From assembly GCF_000430705.1 (NCBI RefSeq), contig NZ_AUMN01000015.1, forward strand, positions 62,001-126,000: a stretch of DNA of 64,000 nt. Direction: 5' to 3'. A model generated the notes under the pieces. That model was not told the DNA's origin and did not search any database. It worked only from the letters and a program-made list of their open reading frames with translations. Positions within the stretch are counted from its first letter, which is position 1; each line of letters opens with the position of its first letter. This document shows, piece by piece, positions 27,925 to 37,034 of this stretch. Both the position numbers and the translations under genes were made by a program. The stretch is from Arthrobacter castelli DSM 16402. GTDB lineage: Bacteria; Actinomycetota; Actinomycetes; Actinomycetales; Micrococcaceae.

Positions 27925-28983
27925 ATGTTGAACTCAGGGGTCCGTCAGGCCGTCACGCGCAAGGATGTTGCCCGTTACGCAGGTGTGAGTACGGCTGTTG
28001 TCAGCTACGTTGTCAATGCCCGCCCTAAGAAAGTGGCACCGGCGACGGAGGCGCGGGTCCGGGAAGCAATCAAGTTGCTGGGATACCAACCAAACGGCGC
28101 TGCCCGCGCATTGAAACTTGGCTCCACAGAGATGCTTGGACTGGTCATTCCGGACAGCAGTAATCCGTTCTTCGCCGAGCTGTCCCACGCGCTGGAAAAT
28201 TCAGCCAACGAGCTCGGCTACGCCGTGCTGCTAACCAACTCGAACGGTTCCATTGACAAGGAACGCAAACACGTTCAAAGTCTCTCCTCCCGCGGGGTCG
28301 ATGGCCTCCTCCTGGCCAGCATAGAGCCGCAACCGGACCTGGAGCGGTTTAAGGAGTCCGGGGTTCCAACCGTTCTCTTGAACCGTCACGAACCGTTGCC
28401 CGGCCTCGCGTCTATCGGAGTCGACCTAGTCCAAGGCGCTCGCACGGCCGTGGATCATCTCATCAGTCATGACCACACGGATATCGATCTGGTCATGGGA
28501 ACCAGTCCTGTAGCCTCTGTCGATGGCCGGGAGAAAGGTTGGCGGCAGGCATTGACAGAAGCTCGGCTCACGGAGGGAACTGTGCATCGGGCCGCTTTCA
28601 GCCGGAGAGGTGGCTATGAAGCGGGGCAGCGCCTGATCACCGCCCGGAAACCACCCACCGCGGTCTTTGCCAGTTCGGACACACAGGCCGCCGGCGTCCT
28701 GCGTGCCCTGCACGAAGCAGGTCTGCAGGTGCCGCAGGATATCGCGCTGATTTCGTTCGACGCGTCGTCAGAATCCGAATACACGTGGCCGGCACTCACC
28801 GCCGTGCGTCAGCCAATCCATGCCATGGCTGCGGCTGCCATTGAAACATTGCTCCGGCGGGAATCAGCTGGAGAGAACGAACACACAGTTTTCCCCACTG
28901 ATCTTTTGATCCGCCGCTCATGCGGTTGTGCGCCTTCGGCGAGCAACGATGTATTTCTTCCAACATCAGCCACAAAAACCTAG
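27925..28983 (+). CDS. LacI-family transcriptional regulator
   Basis: 352 residues. Helix-turn-helix: RKDVARYAGVSTAVVSYVVN; hinge GAARALKLG; ligand domain with GLVIPDSSNPFF, LLNRHEP, FASSDTQAAGVLRAL and LISFDASSESEYTWPALTAVRQP. It follows the oxidoreductase gene by 73 bp on the same strand. It probably controls that gene and the divergent ABC importer through the site at 26434. Confidence 0.94.
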   Translation: MLNSGVRQAVTRKDVARYAGVSTAVVSYVVNARPKKVAPATEARVREAIKLLGYQPNGAARALKLGSTEMLGLVIPDSSNPFFAELSHALENSANELGYAVLLTNSNGSIDKERKHVQSLSSRGVDGLLLASIEPQPDLERFKESGVPTVLLNRHEPLPGLASIGVDLVQGARTAVDHLISHDHTDIDLVMGTSPVASVDGREKGWRQALTEARLTEGTVHRAAFSRRGGYEAGQRLITARKPPTAVFASSDTQAAGVLRALHEAGLQVPQDIALISFDASSESEYTWPALTAVRQPIHAMAAAAIETLLRRESAGENEHTVFPTDLLIRRSCGCAPSASNDVFLPTSATKT

Positions 28984-29263
28984 ATCAGGTTCGAGCCTTG
29001 CATGGCGCTGGCGCGACACCAGTGACCGCGCTGTCCTGGTTAATGTTCTTTCCACTCGCCGGGGCGCGCCCAGCGCGCTTCACTTGGATTGGCGAAGCAT
29101 TAGCTCTCGCTCGGTTATGCGGCATCCATCGTGAGTGGTACGGGCGTAGCTGCCGGGCACTCGACTGGATGGTTGGGTCCATTGATCAGTTTCCCAGCAG
29201 TAAGTTAAGGGGCAGGTGCGCAAAAGCTCCGACCTCCGTGTGCTTCAGAGCCAGGACACCTAT

Positions 29264-30556
29264 CTACCGGCTTGCGGTGTTGATCGCCGACTTGGGATCT
29301 GGAACGATGGCTCCGCTGCTTTGAAGCACTTCCCGAATATGGTCAATAGGTACCTCTTGAAGCTCGGCCCCGGTGCGTGCAGCGAGGGTTGCCATCACAC
29401 CGGCCGCTTGACCCATTGCCATGCAGGAGGCTTGTACGCGGTAGGCGGAATTGGCCTGTTGGTCACCGGCTACTGCACGGCCCGCCACAGCTATATGACC
29501 GTTATCCCGCGGGATCATAGCTCCACGAGGTATGGTGGGGAAGGTTCCGAATGCAAGGGGGCGTATGTCAATTCCGTCTCCATCCGGCTGATGAACATCG
29601 ATCGGATAAAAGGAATAGCACACTGCATCGGGCCACAGCTTCCCGGCTGTGTATTCTTTTGCGGTGATGTGGGCGAGCGCATCAATGGTGTGTGTCTCCC
29701 GCACACCGGTCTCAATAGCCCATTGGTCGATGCTCAGACGCTCCAGACCTGGCTGAGCCACCAAAAATCTATAGATGCGCCTCAGTGTGCGGCGTCCCGA
29801 AACTTCGGTCTTCGTTTTACCGGCACTCGTCGCTTCTCCAACATCAAGAACGTGAATGGCGTTTTGTCCGCGTTTCCGTAGAAAAGATCGCATCGGGCTT
29901 TCTGACGAGCCCAGGTCACTTTCCAGCAGCGTCTCGTCCAAAATAGCTCGGTCGTAGGCCGCGTCAAGTACTCCGTAGTCAAGATCAGCACTGTCGTAGC
30001 CACCTAACCGAACCATTAAGGTCCCCGGCTGAGTCTCTCGATTGGAAACGCGGGCGAGTCCAGCGAGCCCGGCGGCATCAGCGTCCCCGGTCGCGTCAAT
30101 AATCCGCGATGAAGTAACCCTCTTCAATCCTTCTTTCGTGCACAGAGTAACCCGCCAATGATCATCTTCGAACGAGAGGTCGGCCAGCATCGTGTGCAAC
30201 AGCAGCTGCGCCCCGGAGGCGAGAACGGTATCGTCCACGACAGATGCGTAGATGGCAGGGCTGACAGGTACCTGGAGCTTGAAGTGTGGTAGCTGCCACT
30301 GCGTGAAATCTGGCAACTGCCAGCCCGCCACCTCGACTGACCGGCGAACCATATCCCATCCGATGCCTGCGATGATCTGTTGGCCCCACGCATGAAACAA
30401 TCCTGGAAGCGCGACGCCCGCAACGGTAGTGGTTCCGCCCAACGCGCCATTCTTTTCCACTAACAGAGTACGGGCACCCAGACGAGCGGCCTGAATTGCA
30501 GCGGGGCTGCCGGCGGGGCCGCCACCAACGACGACGACGTCGTAATCGCAAATCAT
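29264..30556 (-). CDS. FAD-dependent oxidoreductase (FAD_oxidored family)
   Basis: 430 residues from ATG 30556 (GAGGAGAAT upstream; the frame extends to 30646 without support). The FAD-binding motif VVVVGGGPAGSPAAIQAARLG is at the N-terminus, with LLVEKNGALGGTTT immediately after, and a second nucleotide-binding region IIDATGDADAAGLAG. The C-terminal AGDQQANSAYRVQASCMAMGQAAG is typical of PF12831-type enzymes found in polysaccharide-use clusters. The reaction is unknown. It precedes nothing on its strand and is close to the SGNH hydrolase. Confidence 0.88.
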   Translation of the reverse strand: MICDYDVVVVGGGPAGSPAAIQAARLGARTLLVEKNGALGGTTTVAGVALPGLFHAWGQQIIAGIGWDMVRRSVEVAGWQLPDFTQWQLPHFKLQVPVSPAIYASVVDDTVLASGAQLLLHTMLADLSFEDDHWRVTLCTKEGLKRVTSSRIIDATGDADAAGLAGLARVSNRETQPGTLMVRLGGYDSADLDYGVLDAAYDRAILDETLLESDLGSSESPMRSFLRKRGQNAIHVLDVGEATSAGKTKTEVSGRRTLRRIYRFLVAQPGLERLSIDQWAIETGVRETHTIDALAHITAKEYTAGKLWPDAVCYSFYPIDVHQPDGDGIDIRPLAFGTFPTIPRGAMIPRDNGHIAVAGRAVAGDQQANSAYRVQASCMAMGQAAGVMATLAARTGAELQEVPIDHIREVLQSSGAIVPDPKSAINTASR

Positions 30557-30695
30557 AAGATTCTCCTCATCTGCACCTACCGTCTGAGAAATTCTTTGGT
30601 GGCCTTCGTAGCAGCGTTTGCACACTGGCATCGTCAGGCAGCGCACGCCGGAAGACCTATGATGCGCCCGACCCGTAGTACACCCAAGGAGCTCC

Positions 30696-31619
30696 TTATG
30701 ACTGTCCGGCAGAAGGACATCGGGCTCGACCTGTTACCGTCTTGCCGCCGAACGGCCCGGAGTCGGAGAAGGCGTGAGCGGCAAATCGTTCAGCAATGAG
30801 ACTATGCGTCAGCGTATCCGGATGTAAAGCGTCTGGCAGCGGATGCTCCGCAGCATCCGCCTGACCGTATAACTGAAGGCCGTCGAGGTGGTGCAAGTTC
30901 GGATCCGCAGATCGCCGTTCCGCAAGCAACGCAAGGGCAGCCCTGATAGTGCGCAAGGTCAGACGCCCCTGCTTTGATTCCTCCCGATTTCCTGTTGCAA
31001 TCACTTTAGTGCGACCTGACTTGAACGTGTCCGGATCGAGGGCTCCGGGACCGGGCGTATCTTCATGAATACCGCAGAATATGGGCGAGACAAGGACGAG
31101 GGGTGTGTCTGGATGACCATCTCTAATCGTGTCAAGAAATCCGTGGACTGCCGACTCGAAAGCCCGCATACGCATCAGATCCAGATTTACAAGATTGATG
31201 CCAAGCTTGACGCTAATGAGGTCACCTGGGGTGTCACGGATGACTGGGGCAAGAAAGGGATCGACAAGAGCCCCTCCCCCAAGACTGAGGTTGTGTAATT
31301 GGACGCCGATGTGCGCTGCAATCGCCGGCCACGTCCGGGCAGGCATACTCGAATTCGCGCCTTGGCTAATAGAGCTGCCGTGATGAGCCCCAATCCGTCC
31401 TGCAGTCGGAGCAGCGTTCACGGGTGCGTCTGTCCGTAGTTCGAGCAGTTCGACCGACTCATTATGGGGTAACCATAACTCAACAAGCTTGTCGCCTGCG
31501 GGTAGGCCAGTGAACACCGACACATGGGGTTCGCCGGGCATGAAAGTCGATGTTCCCTTCTGCAGATCGATTCCCGCTCGTCCCCTCCGAGAGGATGTCA
31601 CTCCCAAAATGGACACCAT
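30696..31619 (-). CDS. SGNH/GDSL hydrolase, N-terminus probably frameshifted
   Basis: 307 residues as a continuous frame. Block I is GSSISQG (nucleophile Ser), the oxyanion Gly lies in LSLGGGAL, block III is KLGINLV (Asn) and block V is DALHPD (Asp-x-x-His). These support an esterase of the SGNH superfamily with an N-terminal beta domain (LVELWLPHNESVELLEL). Just before the continuous part, another frame reads HIDLTVDGVHFGSDILSEGT, which fits that beta domain better, so one or more frameshifts may have damaged the start; the true 5' end may be near 31720. It could remove acetyl or similar esters from the glycan used by the island. Confidence 0.7.
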   Translation of the reverse strand: MVSILGVTSSRRGRAGIDLQKGTSTFMPGEPHVSVFTGLPAGDKLVELWLPHNESVELLELRTDAPVNAAPTAGRIGAHHGSSISQGANSSMPARTWPAIAAHIGVQLHNLSLGGGALVDPFLAPVIRDTPGDLISVKLGINLVNLDLMRMRAFESAVHGFLDTIRDGHPDTPLVLVSPIFCGIHEDTPGPGALDPDTFKSGRTKVIATGNREESKQGRLTLRTIRAALALLAERRSADPNLHHLDGLQLYGQADAAEHPLPDALHPDTLTHSLIAERFAAHAFSDSGPFGGKTVTGRARCPSAGQS

Positions 31620-31761
31620 CGACAGTCAGGTCGATATGTCGTCGTGGAAGATCGCATCCGGAATGGACACACCGTGTGGGGTGAATGAGAAGTTCCAACC
31701 CATTCGATGACGTCCTCCCAACTACCCTGACGCCGGAAGATTGTGCTTCTTGCGCTCATTT

Positions 31762-32049
31762 TCAGCCACCACGTGTGCACTTTGGGTCAATGACCCGGAG
31801 GCCGTCCCGGACAACGTAGAGGAGCCGATGGGGAAACTTGTCGAGGTGCCACGTGCGGATCATCGGATCGCGCCGCTGGCCACCGTACGGCGGCGGGGCC
31901 TCTGGCCACCGGAGGATCAACTCCGCTGCGGCTTCAGCCGCGTCGACAAACTCGTCACCGAGTCTGCCGTCCCCTACTCCCAGGTAGCGCTCGTGGGCAT
32001 CCAGGAACTCTTCACGTGCCTCGGGGTGCTCGTTCCGGTCGAGGGTCAC
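31762..32049 (-). CDS. RelE/ParE-family toxin
   Basis: 95 residues. EAREEFLDAHERYL, RWPEAPPPYGG and FPHRLLYVVRDGLRVI follow the ParE/RelE pattern. Its start overlaps the antitoxin stop by 4 bp. The C-terminus ends in DPKCTRGG rather than the expected VAHxxRRPGYW, so the last strand may have been lost to a mutation and toxicity may be reduced. Type II toxins of this family inhibit translation or gyrase; which one applies here is unknown. Confidence 0.8.
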   Translation of the reverse strand: MTLDRNEHPEAREEFLDAHERYLGVGDGRLGDEFVDAAEAAAELILRWPEAPPPYGGQRRDPMIRTWHLDKFPHRLLYVVRDGLRVIDPKCTRGG

Positions 32050-32291
32050 GCGCGCCGGGCCGCCGACCGCGCCCGCGCCCGCGCCATGGCGATGGTCTCA
32101 CGACCGCTGACCGGCACGACCTTGCCGCTCGTCAGTTCATCGAACCGACGACCGATCTCCTTGTCCCAGGCGGCATCGACCTCGGCCTGCTCCGTTTCGT
32201 CGACCTGCTGGAGCGCGAGTGCGGCGATCTCGCGTTCGTCGGCATCGAGGGCCTTGCCTGCCTCGATGTAGTCAGTCAACTTCGAAGTCAT
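32046..32291 (-). CDS. Addiction-module antitoxin (CHP02574-type)
   Basis: About 81 residues from ATG 32291 (a longer frame starts at 32315). EADxxWxxE-like features are visible in VDAAWDKEIGRRFDELTSGKV, with VSGRETIAMARARAR at the C-terminus, as in the putative addiction-module component family that accompanies ParE toxins. The toxin gene follows with a 4-bp overlap, giving the normal antitoxin-first order. Confidence 0.82.
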   Translation of the reverse strand: MTSKLTDYIEAGKALDADEREIAALALQQVDETEQAEVDAAWDKEIGRRFDELTSGKVVPVSGRETIAMARARARSAARRA

Positions 32292-32388
32292 ACATCCAGT
32301 GTACGACCGTTGCACGGACGTGAGCCATGGGATTGGCGGTGTTCCCGATGCAGCATTCGATACGGATGCTACTGCTGTCGCGGGATTC

Positions 32389-32556
32389 TCAGAAAGCGTC
32401 GGGACGCGGCTCAGGAGAGGAAGTCAGCGGGGGCAGGGGCCCGTAGTCGTCGAGATCCTCGATCGGCTCGTCGAAGTAGATGACCTCGGCGACGGTGTCT
32501 TCGTAGGTCTCGACCAGGCCTTCGCCGGAGGTGCCGTTCTCGAAGTCGAATCCCAT
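32389..32556 (-). CDS. Small acidic protein, function unknown
   Basis: 55 residues starting at ATG 32556 (MGFDFENGTSGEGL...) and ending ...PRPDAF. It is strongly acidic in the middle (EDLDDYG) and Pro-rich at the end. Its first half, with the sequence before it, recurs as a diverged 80-bp copy at 36136-36217. The start lies 10 bp after the stop of a Pro-rich frame (32566), suggesting one small operon. No family recognised. Confidence 0.5.
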   Translation of the reverse strand: MGFDFENGTSGEGLVETYEDTVAEVIYFDEPIEDLDDYGPLPPLTSSPEPRPDAF

Positions 32557-32570
32557 GGTTCAAGGCTAGT
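32495..32570. repeat. Repeat copy A flanking the hutG module
   Basis: About 80 bp, directly repeated at 36136-36217 with roughly 80 percent identity by eye (for example GCCGGAGGTGCCG, TCTCGAAGTCGAATCC and CAAGGCTAG are shared). It encodes the start of the 55-residue protein. The two copies bracket the iclR-hutG-gltS operon. Confidence 0.7.
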
Positions 32571-32715
32571 CGAGCTCGGCGAGGAGGTCAGGCACGTGCG
32601 CCGGCACGGCGTCTGCGCGAGCATGGATCGCCGCCTCCTCTTCAGGGCTGATCGTCCGCACCGGCGGCCGGGGCATCGGCTCGACCGGCGGAACGGGCGG
32701 CGGATCTTCGCCGCT
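32566..32715 (-). pseudogene. C-terminal remnant of a Pro-rich protein
   Basis: The last 50 codons before the stop at 32566 (DPPPVPPVEPMPRPPVRTI, then SPEEEAAIHARADAV) look protein-like, while the upstream part of the same open frame does not. It is probably the tail of a truncated gene that preceded the 55-residue protein. The next 411 bp (32716-33126) hold no recognisable gene and supply the iclR promoter. Confidence 0.35.
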
Positions 32716-33126
32716 GGGCGAACCGACCGCCAGGAGCGGCGGGAATGTGGCCAAAGCACGATGACATCGCGCCTGACTATGCGGGGTCCTCCTGCGGCAC
32801 GTGGCAGACCGATTCCCCGCGCAGCAGTCGCCGGACGCGTTGTCCTTGCCTCGCCTGTGGGGGTACGGGTCAGCACCGCCAGCGACGACGGGTGCAACGG
32901 AGTGCACTGATTGACGCACCCACCACCCTCCAGCCTTGCACCAATGAATACGTCTCGAACAAGGCGCTGACCGACCTCACGCGTGAAACGCCGCCGTAGC
33001 CCGATGCCGTCTGCACCACAGAATTCTCAACATTTGAGAAATCTGCATTGCGTACTCTCCCCAACGGGCTTTTAGATGTACCAGCGGTTCTTTTTTGCCG
33101 CGACTTACGAGTGAAAGGCGGATGCG

Positions 33127-33861
33127 ATGGACCACGAGTCTGCACAGGGGCAGTCTGTCGTACGTTCGCTGTCAATCCTACGAGCGTTGGCCACTGTTCC
33201 GGATGCCTCGGTTGAGGAGATCGTCGACCGAACCGGAATCCCCTTGAGCTCCGTGTATCGGCTTTTGGGCCCCTTGGTCGACTCGGGTTTTCTGCACAAG
33301 AGCACCGTCGGCCGCTACGGAGCCGGGCCGACCTCGGTCAAACTCGCCGCACGCTATCGAGACGAGACCTTGGAGAAGGGCGCGATCACCAGTCGGTTGA
33401 CGCAGTTGTCCAACTCTTCCGGTGAACTCGTGGCCTTCGTCGTACCACAGGAGACCGAAGCGCTATGTGTTCAGGCCGTTGAGTCGCGGAATACTCTGCG
33501 GTGCTGCTTTTCGGTAGGCGCATCTCAGCCACTGGTTCGTGGAGCTACGGCGATCTCCATACTCTCCCGACTTTGCGAGGAGTCCAGATCCGCTGTCTTC
33601 AAGACGTATCGGCTCGACGACAGCGACATTCTGCGCATCCGTGAGTCCTGCGATCGGGCGGCGCGAGACGGGTTCGCCATCAGCCTGGGCGAACTCGATC
33701 AGGGAGTCTGGGGAGTTAGCTCGCCGGTCACCGACGCTGATGATCGGATACGGGGCACTGTCACGCTCATGGCACCGGCAAACCGCATCCATCACCGTCA
33801 ACAACAACTGGTGCGGCAGGTAAGAGAGGCCGCCTTGAACCTGAGTGGAGGACACCTATGA
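33127..33861 (+). CDS. IclR-family transcriptional regulator
   Basis: 244 residues. The N-terminal winged helix reads RSLSILRALATVPDASVEEIVDRTG with recognition helix SSVYRLLGPL; the effector domain has PLVRGATAISILS and VWGVSSPVTDADDRIRGTVTLMAP. AAAGGCGG precedes ATG 33127. It overlaps hutG by 4 bp and is the first gene of the operon, so it probably regulates formiminoglutamate/glutamate use in response to a pathway intermediate. Confidence 0.93.
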   Translation: MDHESAQGQSVVRSLSILRALATVPDASVEEIVDRTGIPLSSVYRLLGPLVDSGFLHKSTVGRYGAGPTSVKLAARYRDETLEKGAITSRLTQLSNSSGELVAFVVPQETEALCVQAVESRNTLRCCFSVGASQPLVRGATAISILSRLCEESRSAVFKTYRLDDSDILRIRESCDRAARDGFAISLGELDQGVWGVSSPVTDADDRIRGTVTLMAPANRIHHRQQQLVRQVREAALNLSGGHL

Positions 33862-34805
33862 CGTCGTGCAGATCGGACAGTTGGAAAGGTCGTGACGACG
33901 GGCCAGGCTTGGAACACGCTCGATGGCACAATTCCATTTCGCCCTATGTTCCGAATGCCGTACCCGGCAGTGTCATCGTCGGGTTCGCCAGTGACGAGGG
34001 AGTTAGGCGCAACCAAGGGCGCGTGGGGGCGACCGAGGGCCCCAACGCGTTGCGGGAAGCCTTAGCCTCACTGGCCCGGCATGATTCGGCCCCGCTCTAT
34101 GACGCCGGCGACGCGGTCGTGTCGGGTGACGATCTTGAGTCGGGACAACGGGACTTCGCGAACCTGATCACGAGGGCGCTCTCCGACGGTCATTTTACGT
34201 TCGGGCTGGGAGGCGGTCACGAGATCGCCTATGCGAGCTATTCAGGCATCGCGCGTGCCCTCGACAACGACCCCAGCAGGAAGCTGGGAATCCTCAACAT
34301 CGATGCGCATTTCGACCTGCGCGTGGACGAGAGAGCGACATCGGGGACGGGATTTTCCCAGATAGCGCAGGACGAAGCAGCCGCGGGCCGGGACTTCTGC
34401 TACGCGGCGGTCGGCATCAGCCCCACGTCGAACACACGGTTCCTCTTCGATCGAGCGGGTGAGTTGGGCGTGACTTACATGCTCGACGAGCAGTGCCGGC
34501 TGGACCGGTTGGCTGAGGTCATTTCCTTCGTGCGACGATTCATTGACGACGTCGATCATCTGTATCTGACACTCGACCTCGATGCCCTCCCCGCCGCCGT
34601 CGCTCCCGGGGTCAGCGCACCGGCAGCATACGGCGTGTCCATGGATGTCATCTGCGATGTTCTCCGCGTCGCCGCCGAGTCCGGAAAGCTACTCCACTCT
34701 GACATCGCCGAACTGAACCCTTCGTTCGACGTCGATGGCCGCACCGCGAGATCCGCGGCGCGCCTCATAAACCACACCATCACCACCAAGGACGCCTCAT
34801 CATGA
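33858..34805 (+). CDS. hutG: Formimidoylglutamase (arginase/agmatinase superfamily)
   Basis: 315 residues. Manganese-binding motifs of the ureohydrolase family are complete: GGGHE, NIDAHFDLR and LTLDLDALPA. SGTGFSQIAQDE and the GVSAPAAYG loop match HutG-type formimidoylglutamases, which split N-formimino-L-glutamate into glutamate and formamide, the last step of one histidine pathway. GGAGGACACCT precedes the ATG. No other hut gene is present, so the operon may serve imported formiminoglutamate, or complete a pathway coded elsewhere. Another ureohydrolase substrate remains possible. Confidence 0.88.
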   Translation: MTSCRSDSWKGRDDGPGLEHARWHNSISPYVPNAVPGSVIVGFASDEGVRRNQGRVGATEGPNALREALASLARHDSAPLYDAGDAVVSGDDLESGQRDFANLITRALSDGHFTFGLGGGHEIAYASYSGIARALDNDPSRKLGILNIDAHFDLRVDERATSGTGFSQIAQDEAAAGRDFCYAAVGISPTSNTRFLFDRAGELGVTYMLDEQCRLDRLAEVISFVRRFIDDVDHLYLTLDLDALPAAVAPGVSAPAAYGVSMDVICDVLRVAAESGKLLHSDIAELNPSFDVDGRTARSAARLINHTITTKDASS

Positions 34806-36046
34806 ATTTCGAACTGGATCTCGTCCAATCTTCTGCGTTGGCACTTATCCTGCTCCTGCTGGGTGAAATAGCACGAAACCGCATCGGATTCCTCAGCCGC
34901 TTCTCCATCCCTGGGCCGGTAATCGGCGGCTTCTTCTTTGCTCTGCTAGCACTGCTCCTCCGGCAGACCGGTGTCGCGGAGATCGAGTTCGACACCACCT
35001 TGCAGACTCCTGCAATGGTGGCCTTTTTCTCAACGATCGGTCTAGGCGGCAGCCTCGCGATGATGAAGAAAGGTGGGAAGCTCCTAGTCGTCTATCTGAT
35101 CGCCTGCTGGACAGTGGCGATCATGCAGAACCTAATCGGCATTGGGATGGCCAACGCCGTAGGCGTCGACCCGATGCTGGGGATCATGGCCGGTGCAACC
35201 AGCCTGGAAGGTGGCCATGGAGCCGCGGCTGCGTTCGGCCCGACAGCTGAACAGATGGGTACAACCGGTGCGACGGAGGTCGCAATCGCCGCCGCGACAT
35301 TCGGCCTCGTCGCCGGCAGTCTACTGGGCGGACCGATCGCCGGGTGGCTCATGAAACGGCGCAGAGTCACTGTTCCCAGCGAAGACAAGCTGAAGGTCGG
35401 TGTGCTCTCCGGCGGCGGCTCGGCCGGTGCCGACATCGCTGAGGACCAAGGCTCGACCGACGAGCCCGAGCATGCCGCTGGGTATCGCGACATGCTCGCC
35501 ATCGCCGTGATGATCGGCGTGATCATGGTCATGGGCATACTGCTCGGCGACTGGTTCACGGATGTGACCGGCTTTGCGCTCCCCGCCTACGTCGGAGCAA
35601 TGGTGATCGCCGTGATCTTCCGCAATATCAACGACAAGCTGGGCTGGTTCAAAATCGACGACCGTTCCGTCGACCTGATCTCCAAATTCACCCTTGGGTT
35701 CTTCCTCACTCAGGCTATGATGAGCCTGAAGATCTGGGAACTGGCAAACTTGGCACTTCCGCTGATCATCATTTTAGTGGTCCAAGTCGTCTTCCTGATC
35801 CTGTTCGCCGTGTTCGTCGTTTTCCGAATGATGGGCCGGAACTACGATTCCGTGACGATGGTCAGCGGCCTCATCGGGCATGGCCTTGGTGCCACTCCGA
35901 ACGCACTCGCCAACATGGATGCATTCAATAGCCGCTTCGGCGTCCGTTCTGAGAAGGCCTTCCTCATCGTGCCACTGGCAGGGGCGATGCTGATTGACAT
36001 GGTCGCGTTGCCGTGGATCGTCTGGTGCATGAACTGGGTTGCATAG
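34802..36046 (+). CDS. gltS: Sodium/glutamate symporter
   Basis: 414 residues. About 11-12 membrane segments, arranged as two inverted halves with Gly-rich re-entrant loops (TSLEGGHGAAAAFGPT in the first half and GLIGHGLGATPNALANMDAF in the second), which is the GltS pattern. The start overlaps the hutG stop by 4 bp. The context suggests import of glutamate or N-formiminoglutamate for the enzyme coded just upstream. Confidence 0.93.
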   Translation: MNFELDLVQSSALALILLLLGEIARNRIGFLSRFSIPGPVIGGFFFALLALLLRQTGVAEIEFDTTLQTPAMVAFFSTIGLGGSLAMMKKGGKLLVVYLIACWTVAIMQNLIGIGMANAVGVDPMLGIMAGATSLEGGHGAAAAFGPTAEQMGTTGATEVAIAAATFGLVAGSLLGGPIAGWLMKRRRVTVPSEDKLKVGVLSGGGSAGADIAEDQGSTDEPEHAAGYRDMLAIAVMIGVIMVMGILLGDWFTDVTGFALPAYVGAMVIAVIFRNINDKLGWFKIDDRSVDLISKFTLGFFLTQAMMSLKIWELANLALPLIIILVVQVVFLILFAVFVVFRMMGRNYDSVTMVSGLIGHGLGATPNALANMDAFNSRFGVRSEKAFLIVPLAGAMLIDMVALPWIVWCMNWVA

Positions 36047-36528
36047 ACGGCATAGAGCGATCCCATCGGCATGACGGGCAGCGGGTAGATGCCCCATCAC
36101 GCACATTCATGAATTGCCAGGCAAGACGCCTCATGGTGTTCTCGTAGGTCTCGGCCAAACCTGCGCCGGAGGTGCCGAGGATATTCTCGAAGTCGAATCC
36201 GATGATCCAAGGCTAGGTAGCACGACACAGTATGTACGAACTGTTTTCAGCTGGGATGCTCTGCTGTCTACCGTGCCATCGAGCGGGCACATCAGGAAAA
36301 GGTCGCTGCAAGCAACACCTGAAACGCTGCGCAGTCGGCGTTTCAGTTCATTGAAACTGGAACACCAAACAGTCCCCATTTTGTCATAACTCAGAAACCG
36401 CCTGCCCCTGGTCGGCTGAATGACGGCTCATGCGTTAAGTGGGCATCCGTCTGCGGGATACGACGATACGGTGGGCGGATCATTCTTGATCCGATTACGT
36501 CCTGACTATCCATTGGCATACCGGGGAG
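36047..36528. other. Gap with repeat copy B; no intact gene
   Basis: Contains the second, diverged copy of the 80-bp repeat (36136-36217), whose minus strand reads GFDFENILGTSGAGLAETYEN before losing similarity. The remainder has no coding signal that I can support. Confidence 0.6.
36136..36217. repeat. Repeat copy B flanking the hutG module
   Basis: Same orientation as copy A (32495-32570), with an insertion of about 6 bp in the middle. The encoded start codon is changed (ATC in place of ATG), so this copy is a remnant. Confidence 0.7.
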
Positions 36529-37034
36529 ATGTTTGACGGCTTTGCTGAAGAGATGATTGACGCGGACGGCATGAAGCTGCTTATCCTTCACGGCGGTTCC
36601 GGCCCGGCCGTCCTCCTGCTGCGCATCCGGGTGATCACCGCCGACCCGGATGCCTGGTACCGCGGCGACCCCAACTCACTGGGTGCGGAGAATTACGATG
36701 AGTTCCGGGTCGCAGTCCACGACCCAGATGTCGTGCGCGGCATGTTATAGGACTACCGCGCCGGATTGACCATCGATGCTGACCACGAGCGGGCCGATCG
36801 GGCAGCCGGACGCCGGATTCAGCAGCCGTTGTTGGTGCTGTGGTCTCTCCACGACGACCTGGAGGACCTCTACGGCGACCCCCTGGCGATATGGAAGGAC
36901 TGGGCCGAAAACGTTACCCGACACGGCATCGACTCCGGCCACCACGTCGCTGAACAAGCCCCAAACGCCTTGTGCGGGAGCTCGGTAACTTCCTGACCAC
37001 CCCATTCCCGCCAAGGGATCGTCAACTCGAATGA
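36529..37034 (+). pseudogene. Alpha/beta hydrolase pseudogene (haloacetate-dehalogenase-like)
   Basis: Fragments in order are LLILHGGSGPAVLLL, DPDVVRGML, then a TAG, then DYRAGLTIDADHERADRAAGR, PLLVLWSLHDDLEDLYGDPL and DSGHHVAEQAPNAL, followed by a frameshift to VRELGNFL. This is the C-terminal half of haloacetate-dehalogenase-type hydrolases, including the catalytic Asp and His regions. A large internal deletion removes the nucleophile elbow, and the TAG (36748-36750) and a frameshift near 36970 finish it. Confidence 0.8.

Noticed and set aside
30833-30860. Hairpin GCGGATGCT/AGCATCCGC as a terminator
   Set aside because: It lies within the conserved C-terminal coding part of the SGNH hydrolase.
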